Shown here one piece after another: positions 17,463-26,687 of a stretch of 34,515 bases of DNA; position 1 is the stretch's first letter; every line of letters starts with the position of its first letter. The notes below the pieces were generated by a model. It did not search any database, was not told the origin of the DNA, and saw nothing but the letters and a program-made list of their open reading frames with translations. The position numbers and the translations under genes were made by a program. This DNA is from Candidatus Omnitrophota bacterium (GTDB lineage Bacteria > Omnitrophota > Gorgyraeia > Gygaellales > Profunditerraquicolaceae), in contig JAQTQQ010000002.1 of assembly GCA_028712175.1 (NCBI GenBank), forward strand, positions 106,044 through 140,558, read 5' to 3'.

Positions 17463-19079
17463 CTATTCTAGTTCTACCACGCGCATAATTTCCTCTTTAC
17501 TCGTCAGCCCCTGTTCAACCAGAAGCATGCCGCTTTCCATAAGCGTATGCATGCCTTTTTTAATAGCTAAAGCCTTGACCTCCTGCGCGCTCTTATGCTC
17601 TCCAATCATGCTGCGGATATCATCATCAATAAGCATGATTTCATATATTGGCCTTCTGCCTCTAAACCCTGTTTCACTGCAAGACTCGCAGCCTTTTCCC
17701 TGGCATATAGGGCAAAATATCCGCACCAGGCGCTGGGCAATAATTACTTCAACCGATGAAGCCAAAAGATACGGCTCAATTCCCATATCCATCAACCGCG
17801 CAATACCGCTGGCCGAATCATTTGTATGCAGAGTGGAAAAAACAAGGTGCCCGGTAAGAGATGAACGTATTGCCAGGTCTGCTGTTTCGGAATCGCGGAT
17901 CTCACCGATCATCATGATATCCGGGTCATGCCTCAAAACACTTCTTAGGGCGCTGGCAAAAGTGAGGCCCACTTTAGGATTAACGTGAATCTGGGTAATT
18001 CCCTCAATAGCATATTCAACCGGATCTTCAATGCTGATAATTTTTACCTCTTTGCGGTTAAGGCGGGAAAGGCAGGTATAAAGCGTGGTAGTTTTTCCGC
18101 TGCCGGTCGGGCCGGTGATTAAAATAATCCCGTGCGGCTTTTGTAAAAGCTTTTCTATTGTTTTTAAATCCTCCGGAGAGAACCCTATTTTATCTAAATC
18201 CAACAACACCTGAGAAGGTAATATCCGGATAACTACATTTTCCCCGAAATAACCCTGAAGAATAGAAACCCTTAGGTCTACTTCCTGCCCGTCGAGCAGG
18301 CGCACTTTCGCACGGCCATCCTGAGGTATACGGTGCTCGACCACATCCAAATGGCACATAATTTTAATACGCGAGACAATTGCCGGTTCGATATAATAAG
18401 CATCCTGCGGCATTTTCATCTCCCGCAAGACCCCGTCAATACGATAGCGTAAAATAACTTTATCCACGTATATTTCGATATGGATATCCGTTGCGCGCAT
18501 CTTGATCGCTTCGCTGATTATCTGATTAACCAGTTTAATCACCGATACCTCATCGGCGTTTTTCTCTATATCTTCTACGCTTTCATCTTTTGTCAGCTTT
18601 GTGCCCCGGCTGATTTTTTCTTCCATAATCTTATCGACGGTGCCGGCGACTGCGCCGTAGTATTTATGTATCGCTGATTCTACTTCGCGGTGGCTGGTTA
18701 GAACCCGGTTTACCCGAAAACCCAGGTTCAATTTAATGTTTTCCGCCATCCAAACATCCATGGGGTTATAAACAGCGACCGTTAAAACTTGGCCTTCCAA
18801 ACTAACCGGTATAAAACCATAATGCTGCACAAACTTTGCCGGGACCGCCTTAATTGCATCAGTAGATATGTGCGCATCTTTTAAGCGCGCAAAAAAAGGA
18901 AGGTTAAACTGCTCGGAGAGCGCTTTAAGCAGCTCTTCTTCTTTTAACAAACCTTTTCCCACCAGGATATTCCCTAACATATCCTCCTGGATAGATGAAT
19001 CTTTAAGCGTCTGGTTAAGCTGTTCCTGAGTTATGCAGCCTCTTTTGACCAGTATCTCCCCCAATAACTTATTTGACAT
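17463..19079 (-). CDS. gspE: GspE/PilB assembly ATPase with N-terminal MshEN-like repeats
   Basis: Walker A GPTGSGKTTTLYT, GEIRDSETADLAIRSSLTGHLVFSTLHTND, tetracysteine CPICQGKGCESC; two LLGEILVKRGCITQEQL / MLGNILVGKGLLKEEEL repeats. Confidence 0.93.
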   Translation of the reverse strand: MSNKLLGEILVKRGCITQEQLNQTLKDSSIQEDMLGNILVGKGLLKEEELLKALSEQFNLPFFARLKDAHISTDAIKAVPAKFVQHYGFIPVSLEGQVLTVAVYNPMDVWMAENIKLNLGFRVNRVLTSHREVESAIHKYYGAVAGTVDKIMEEKISRGTKLTKDESVEDIEKNADEVSVIKLVNQIISEAIKMRATDIHIEIYVDKVILRYRIDGVLREMKMPQDAYYIEPAIVSRIKIMCHLDVVEHRIPQDGRAKVRLLDGQEVDLRVSILQGYFGENVVIRILPSQVLLDLDKIGFSPEDLKTIEKLLQKPHGIILITGPTGSGKTTTLYTCLSRLNRKEVKIISIEDPVEYAIEGITQIHVNPKVGLTFASALRSVLRHDPDIMMIGEIRDSETADLAIRSSLTGHLVFSTLHTNDSASGIARLMDMGIEPYLLASSVEVIIAQRLVRIFCPICQGKGCESCSETGFRGRRPIYEIMLIDDDIRSMIGEHKSAQEVKALAIKKGMHTLMESGMLLVEQGLTSKEEIMRVVELE

Positions 19080-19102
19080 ATATCACCCCGGTTAGAAATG
19101 AG

Positions 19103-19170
19103 GAAAATGGGGTCAGAATTATTTTATCCGTTGCCTTACTTTCAAATAAAATAATTCTGACCCCATTTTC
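19103..19170. repeat. Perfect 25-bp inverted repeat (GGGGTCAGAATTATTTTAT type), possible REP/MITE and/or terminator
   Basis: GAAAATGGGGTCAGAATTATTTTAT (19103-19127) and its exact reverse complement (19146-19170), 18-nt loop. Confidence 0.85.
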
Positions 19171-19175
19171 ATTAT

Positions 19176-21412
<2,237 letters not shown>

Positions 21413-21432
21413 TTATTTATACCCATCATTAG

Positions 21433-21466
21433 TCATTGCTTCAAGCACTTTGTTCACTCGCAATAA
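21433..21466. repeat. REP-like short palindrome (CATTGCGAG...GAAGCAATGA family) between alpha and gamma genes
   Basis: Minus strand TTATTGCGAGTGAACAAAGTGCTTGAAGCAATGA. Confidence 0.5.
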
Positions 21467-21475
21467 CTTTGAGGC

Positions 21476-22933
21476 CTATTTGTTCTGGCTGCGGAAGAAA
21501 TCTCTTATTGAATTATCCAAGAGTGATTTAATCGCTTCCGTCAGCTCGCCTTTATCATTTAACTGCTCGACTAAATTATGCTGGTGTTTGCACAAATAGG
21601 CAAAGAAGTTATTCTTAAATAATTTTACCTGATCCAGGCTTATTGACTCAAGTATCTTCTGGGAAAAAGCATAAAAGGTAGCAATCTCCTCTGCCTGAGA
21701 TAAAGGTGCGCCGTTTTCCTGAATCAGAAGCTCATAAAGGGCCTTACCTCTCTGCAATTGCTGTGCTGCTTCAGGGCTCAGCTTAGTACGCAGGCGGGTA
21801 AGTCGAAGCAGAGTCCGATACTGGACATATTCATAACGCAACCCTTGGCTTAATTTACGGATGGCCGGGCACTGAACCTTGCTTCCGATACGCGAAACTG
21901 AAAGCTCAAGGTCAATTGCCGGCTTAAAACCTTCCTGAAAAAGCCCGGCGTTCAAATAAATTTGGCCGTCGGTCATTGAGACTATATTCGAACAGATATA
22001 GCCGGTAATATCCCCCTGCAATGTTTCTGCCAGCGGTAAAAAAGTCATTGAACCGCCGCCAAACTCCTGCTTCAGGCGCCCGGCGCGCTCCATAAGCTGC
22101 GAATGCAGGAAAAAAATATCTCCCGGGTACGCCTCTCTGCCCGGAGCACGCTCAAGCAATAAAGACATCTGGCGGTAAACCCAGCTATGCTTGGTTAAAT
22201 CATCAAAAATTATCAAAACATCCTTGCCATTATGCATAAAGTATTCGCCTAGCGCAGCCGCAGTATAGGGGCAGATATATTGTTCGCTTGCCGATGAACT
22301 TGCAGAAGCCGAAACTGCCAGACAAAAACTCATGCAACCCTGCTGGTTAAGCGTTTGCATAATCTTATTAAAAGCAACACTTGAGCCTCCGATCCAGCAG
22401 TAAATACAAATAACATTCTTGCCTTTTTGGTTAATTATCGTATCTAAACCGATAGTGGTCTTACCGATCTGCCTATCCCCGACAACTAATTCACGCTGGC
22501 CTTTACCTAAAGGAATAAGCAAATCAATAATTTTTATTCCGGTATGCAAGGCCTGGCTTATCGGTTCACGCTCCATAACTCCGGTTGCCTGGCGGAAAAC
22601 AGGATATGACGCCGAAGGCTCAATCTTACCTTTTGCGTCTATAGGATTGCCTAAAGAGTCGACTACGCGGCCGATAAAATTATCCCCCACCGAGACATTA
22701 AGCAACGCACCGCGGCTTGCGACCGTATCTCCGACTTTTATCCTGCGTTCATCGCCGAAAACAATCCCAAAGGCAAACTCCGGGTTGAATTCCACGATCA
22801 TTCCTTTTAATCCGCTCTCAAACTCAATCATCGAACCAAATGAACAATTAGGCAGGCCGCTGATTTTTACAATCCCCTGCCTGAGTTCTTCGATATGCCC
22901 GACTTCCTTGATATCTAATGCGTCAATTTTCAT
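21476..22933 (-). CDS. atpA: F-type ATPase alpha subunit (divergent, lacking the usual N-terminal extension)
   Basis: GDRQIGKTTIGLDTIINQK, APGREAYPGDIFFLHSQLMERA, LELSVSRIGSKVQ arginine finger region. Confidence 0.93.
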   Translation of the reverse strand: MKIDALDIKEVGHIEELRQGIVKISGLPNCSFGSMIEFESGLKGMIVEFNPEFAFGIVFGDERRIKVGDTVASRGALLNVSVGDNFIGRVVDSLGNPIDAKGKIEPSASYPVFRQATGVMEREPISQALHTGIKIIDLLIPLGKGQRELVVGDRQIGKTTIGLDTIINQKGKNVICIYCWIGGSSVAFNKIMQTLNQQGCMSFCLAVSASASSSASEQYICPYTAAALGEYFMHNGKDVLIIFDDLTKHSWVYRQMSLLLERAPGREAYPGDIFFLHSQLMERAGRLKQEFGGGSMTFLPLAETLQGDITGYICSNIVSMTDGQIYLNAGLFQEGFKPAIDLELSVSRIGSKVQCPAIRKLSQGLRYEYVQYRTLLRLTRLRTKLSPEAAQQLQRGKALYELLIQENGAPLSQAEEIATFYAFSQKILESISLDQVKLFKNNFFAYLCKHQHNLVEQLNDKGELTEAIKSLLDNSIRDFFRSQNK

Positions 22934-22944
22934 CTGTTTAGAAT

Positions 22945-23661
22945 TTATTTAAGGTGAGGAATAATTCTTTGTAGCTTATTTTTTAATGTGCCGTCGATAA
23001 CCATGCCCCCCATTTCCAGGGTGAGCCCGCCTATAAGGCTTGCGTCTATTTGTTCGCTTATTTCTATGTCCTTACCCGTCTTCTCTGACAATACGCGCTT
23101 AATTTCATCTCTCTGCCTGTCTAAAAGCGTAAAGCTTGAAGTAACCTTAACCACTGGATTGCCTTGCATGTTAAACTGCTCTTTGGACAACTGGGAAATC
23201 TCCTGTATTATGCCGTTTGCAAACTCATATTGCAGGGCGATCTTATCGGTTTCAGTAAGCAGTTCAGCGATCATTTTAGAGGCAAGTTCAACGCTTTGCC
23301 CCTGAACATCCTTAATCACGCTTGCTTTAATTTTTTCCGCTTCAAGCCGGCCATTAACAACAATCTCTGTTGCCTGTAATTTAGCCTGCTCCTCCATATT
23401 TATGCGAATCTGCTGCGCTTCCTTATTTGCCTCTTCCACAATCAGCTCCGCTTCAGCTTTCCCTTGGTTGATCTGCGCCTGGCTTTCTTCTTTGGCGCGC
23501 TTAAGCTCTTCATTAAGCTCTTCCTCTTTGGCAAGATTCTCTTCATGCAGGGTATTGAGCCTGCCAAGCGCTGCTTTTAAGTGATTAGAAAACAGGTAAC
23601 GCAGCAAAAAAATAATCCCTACAAAAGTTATAAGCTGGATAATTAAAAGCTGGATAAGCAT
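22945..23661 (-). CDS. F-type ATPase subunit b fused to the C-terminal part of delta
   Basis: N-terminal TM plus long charged coil (subunit b), then VKVTSSFTLLDRQRDEIKRVLSEKTGKDIEISEQIDASLIGGLTLEMGGMVIDGTLKNKLQRI (delta C-terminal signature). Confidence 0.85.
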   Translation of the reverse strand: MLIQLLIIQLITFVGIIFLLRYLFSNHLKAALGRLNTLHEENLAKEEELNEELKRAKEESQAQINQGKAEAELIVEEANKEAQQIRINMEEQAKLQATEIVVNGRLEAEKIKASVIKDVQGQSVELASKMIAELLTETDKIALQYEFANGIIQEISQLSKEQFNMQGNPVVKVTSSFTLLDRQRDEIKRVLSEKTGKDIEISEQIDASLIGGLTLEMGGMVIDGTLKNKLQRIIPHLK

Positions 23662-23673
23662 GGCTATGCGGCC

Positions 23674-23886
23674 CTATTTGGCAAAAAGGTTATATAAAAT
23701 CAGAAGCGCTAAAATTGCTATTGCTTCTGCAAAAATAAAAGACAAAATCATGACGATGAATATTTTTGGGCTGGCGGAAGGATTTCTGGCAACGGATTTA
23801 ACTGCGGCATAACCCACAAAGGCAATAACAGCCGCAGGGCCTGCGGTGCTTAAAAACATAACAATTATTAATGCCAGCGTGGACAT
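23674..23886 (-). CDS. atpE: F-type ATPase subunit c
   Basis: 70 aa two-TM hairpin, polar loop ARNPSA, conserved carboxylate in IFAEAIAILALLI. Confidence 0.88.
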   Translation of the reverse strand: MSTLALIIVMFLSTAGPAAVIAFVGYAAVKSVARNPSASPKIFIVMILSFIFAEAIAILALLILYNLFAK

Positions 23887-23889
23887 AAT

Positions 23890-24114
23890 TTAAATTTGGG
23901 CAAAAACAGTGAGATTATTCGAGCGCATAAAAGCAATGCCGTCTTTTACTGCGATACGTTTATCAGAAAAAAGAATATTGCCTTTTTTAAGCCTGACTAA
24001 AAAAGGCTGGTGAAAATCTAAAACGCACATTTCACCGTCGGCCGCCGGCAGGTTTACCTGTGTCGCCATACCCTGCCAGATTGCCCCTTTAGGCTCTAAG
24101 ATCGCAAGGCGCAT
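23890..24114 (-). CDS. atpC: F-type ATPase epsilon subunit, beta-sandwich domain only
   Basis: 74 aa; MRLAILEPKGAIWQGMATQVNLPAADGEMCVLDFHQPFLVRLKKG; ends before the usual C-terminal helical domain. Confidence 0.82.
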   Translation of the reverse strand: MRLAILEPKGAIWQGMATQVNLPAADGEMCVLDFHQPFLVRLKKGNILFSDKRIAVKDGIAFMRSNNLTVFAQI

Positions 24115-24118
24115 AATT

Positions 24119-25000
24119 TTATGAGGCTACGCACCACTTATTTTTACCGGTCTGCTTAGCTTGATAAAGAGCATTATCTGCTTTCTTAATTAACGGCTCC
24201 GCTTCTCTGGCATCATCCGGAAAAGTAGAAATACCGATGCTTACAGTCGTCGGTAAAAATAACCCTATCTGCACACGAATACGTTCTGCGATAATCTGCG
24301 CCGCTGATTTATCCGTCTGGGGGGATATAATAATGAACTCTTCCCCGCCGTAACGGCATATCATATCCACAGAGCGCACGGAACTTTTCAAAACTTTGGC
24401 AACACCTTTAAGCAAATCATCCCCTGCAGGATGGCCTTTTGTATCATTATAGTTTTTAAAATTATCGATGTCAAGCATTAGTAAAGAAAGCGACGCCGGG
24501 CTGCGGCTCAAGCGCTTAACTTCAATATTAATTAACTCATTGAAATAGCGGCGGTTAAATAACCCGGTCAAACCGTCTCTTATTGCCAAATCTACGAGAT
24601 AATCCTTATCATCACTGGTTGAAAGCAGAAAAAACCTCTCTACCGCCCGCTCGACCACTATGCGTATCTCTGAACTGTTCAAAGGCTTGGTAATATAGCC
24701 ATAGGCGCCTGCCTCCATCGCCTCTATTGCCGAACCGATAAAAGAATAGGGGGTAAGCACCAGAATATTTACGGCAGAGGAAATTTTATGCGCCTCACGG
24801 GTAAACTGGATACCGTTCATCTTTGGAGAACGCAGCTCGGTAATTATCACCGGGAAGCTGCCTGACCCCAGCATGGTAAGGCCTTCCTGCGGGCTATTAG
24901 CCAGCCAAACCTGGTAGCCTGCGCTTTTTAGGGCTGATTCTAAAGAGCTTGCTGCTGCGGAATCATCTTCAACCACTAAAATATTGACTTCTTGTTGCAT
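24119..25000 (-). CDS. Response regulator receiver-GGDEF diguanylate cyclase
   Basis: Receiver ILVVEDD...VIITELRSPKMNG...LTPYS...YITKPLN; GGDEF domain CRYGGEEF with RSVD (RxxD I-site). Start set at ATG 25000 preceded by GGAGG. Confidence 0.9.
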   Translation of the reverse strand: MQQEVNILVVEDDSAAASSLESALKSAGYQVWLANSPQEGLTMLGSGSFPVIITELRSPKMNGIQFTREAHKISSAVNILVLTPYSFIGSAIEAMEAGAYGYITKPLNSSEIRIVVERAVERFFLLSTSDDKDYLVDLAIRDGLTGLFNRRYFNELINIEVKRLSRSPASLSLLMLDIDNFKNYNDTKGHPAGDDLLKGVAKVLKSSVRSVDMICRYGGEEFIIISPQTDKSAAQIIAERIRVQIGLFLPTTVSIGISTFPDDAREAEPLIKKADNALYQAKQTGKNKWCVAS

Positions 25001-25040
25001 CCTTATACCTCCTTTGGTGCCATTGCAAGTAACATAACTA

Positions 25041-25093
25041 CGAAACAATCCCGCTTTCAGAAATTGCTTCGCCCCTTCGGGGCACGCAATGAC
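25041..25093. repeat. REP-like palindromic element (GTCATTGCG...GAAGCAAT...GGGATTG family)
   Basis: Minus strand GTCATTGCGTGCCCCGAAGGGGCGAAGCAATTTCTGAAAGCGGGATTGTTTCG; GCCCC-TTCG-GGGC hairpin. Confidence 0.7.
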
Positions 25094-25107
25094 TTAACAT
25101 AATCCTT

Positions 25108-25884
25108 TTAACTTTTCAACATAAAAGCTTTCCAGGCTTCTTCCATTTCATTAAAATCGTTAAAACGAAAGGCGCTAAGCAATGCTTTCTGCCAATGCAC
25201 TCCGTCGCGGATCTTGCGGCTGAAATCTAAAAAGCTTTCCTTACCGTATTGACGGATCAAAAAAACTACTATTGATGCCGACTGGGAGTAAAATGTCTGC
25301 GGCTGGATATCGCTTCCCAGTTGGTAAATCTCAAAAAGTTTAGAAAACTTCAAATATTTATTTTGCAAAACCAGGTTCTTGGCAAACTGCATCCTGCCCA
25401 ACAGGTAGCTTCTTTCCTGAGAACAAGCGACTCCTTCATCAATCCAAAGCGGCAGGACAACCTTTTGCCCCACAAATTCGCGGAATATTATATGGGCCAT
25501 TTCATGCGGCAGAATTGAATCAAAAAAACCGCTTTGGCCGATAAAGCTCTCTATGGTCCTGTTGGCAACCGTTACTACCGCCCCTGACCAATTGGCGCGG
25601 TTGGCATCTTTACGGAACTCATCGGAATTACGGTAAAGATAAATCTTTGCGCGGTTATCCCAGCTCCAGAAATCAAACCTGCGGAAGCCCAATTCGTCAA
25701 CAATACTATTATAATAATCTTCGGCTTTATAAATAAGCTCATCAAGGAAACCCGCCGGGGCCTCCTGATAATAAACAACAAAATGCTGCGACTTTTTATT
25801 CTGCCAAAACGAGCTGATCACTTCAGCCGGAACCTGGCCAATTAATAATGAAGAAATTAATAAAATACCGGCAATAATTTTCAT
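25108..25884 (-). CDS. Secreted gluzincin-type metallopeptidase (peptidase MA-like)
   Basis: Signal peptide, LPHEMAHIIF (HExxH), downstream WIDEGVA. Confidence 0.8.
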   Translation of the reverse strand: MKIIAGILLISSLLIGQVPAEVISSFWQNKKSQHFVVYYQEAPAGFLDELIYKAEDYYNSIVDELGFRRFDFWSWDNRAKIYLYRNSDEFRKDANRANWSGAVVTVANRTIESFIGQSGFFDSILPHEMAHIIFREFVGQKVVLPLWIDEGVACSQERSYLLGRMQFAKNLVLQNKYLKFSKLFEIYQLGSDIQPQTFYSQSASIVVFLIRQYGKESFLDFSRKIRDGVHWQKALLSAFRFNDFNEMEEAWKAFMLKS

Positions 25885-25890
25885 ATTTTT

Positions 25891-25946
25891 AATTAGGGGA
25901 CGTTTCTATTTATATTTCCTTAATGAAATAGAAGCGTCCCCTAATT
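25891..25946. repeat. 21-bp inverted repeat (AATTAGGGGACGTTTCTATTT type), possible REP/MITE
   Basis: AATTAGGGGACGTTTCTATTT (25891-25911) vs AAATAGAAGCGTCCCCTAATT (25926-25946), 20/21 complementary, 14-nt loop. Confidence 0.8.
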
Positions 25947-25949
25947 TAA

Positions 25950-26636
25950 TTATTCCTGTGTTTTTTGTTCTGCTTCTAATTTTGTCTGACGCTGCCAAAC
26001 AAAGAAAAAACCTGCGCCTAAAATACCTAAGAAAACAATAATAAATAAAATTATTTTCCAGGTGAACTTGGCCATGCCCTTAGGCGCAACTTCAGCTAAA
26101 AGGGTCTTGGCTGCAAGCAAATCTGCCTTAGCAGAATTAAGCAGGCTTAAACTATTACGGTAGTTTGATATCTTATATCCGGGGCTGGCTTCTGACATAT
26201 TCTGCATAGCCTCTACTTCTTTTAATTTTTTATCTATTCCGTCATAAAGCAGTTTGGCACGGTCATAAAATTCAGTTTTCTTAAATTCTTCCAAAATCAC
26301 CGAAGCATCCTGGCGGATCATGGCTATCTGGTTCGGGTCAATAATCCAGACGTCTTTTAATTCAATTTCTTTTTCCAATACCTCTTTGGGCTTAAGCGGG
26401 TATTCCCCGTAAACATAATAGCTGCCTTGCTGCGTATCATAAATAACTTCAAGGTCGCCCTTATAAATTACGTCTTCGGGTTTAACTTCCAGGGGGAGAT
26501 AGACTTTAATTGAAACAACCTGGTCGGAATCAGCGGGGTTTACCGCCATAAGGCGCATGGTAATGCCCGCTTGGGCAGGTGCACAAAATAATAAACAAAA
26601 AACTAAAAATAGGAAAGCGGACTTTCCAATTTTCAT
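25950..26636 (-). CDS. Signal-peptide protein with coiled coil and C-terminal TM
   Basis: SAFLFLVFCLLFCAPAQA signal peptide; IILFIIVFLGILGAGFFFVW near C-terminus. Confidence 0.7.
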   Translation of the reverse strand: MKIGKSAFLFLVFCLLFCAPAQAGITMRLMAVNPADSDQVVSIKVYLPLEVKPEDVIYKGDLEVIYDTQQGSYYVYGEYPLKPKEVLEKEIELKDVWIIDPNQIAMIRQDASVILEEFKKTEFYDRAKLLYDGIDKKLKEVEAMQNMSEASPGYKISNYRNSLSLLNSAKADLLAAKTLLAEVAPKGMAKFTWKIILFIIVFLGILGAGFFFVWQRQTKLEAEQKTQE

Positions 26637-26687
26637 ATTATCCTCCAGCGGGTATTCTACTAAATAAACCTTAAACTTTCAATATAA

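Noticed and set aside
11970-19079. Complete type II secretion system
   Set aside because: No secretin (GspD), GspC or prepilin peptidase is visible in the window, so only a partial assembly operon can be claimed.
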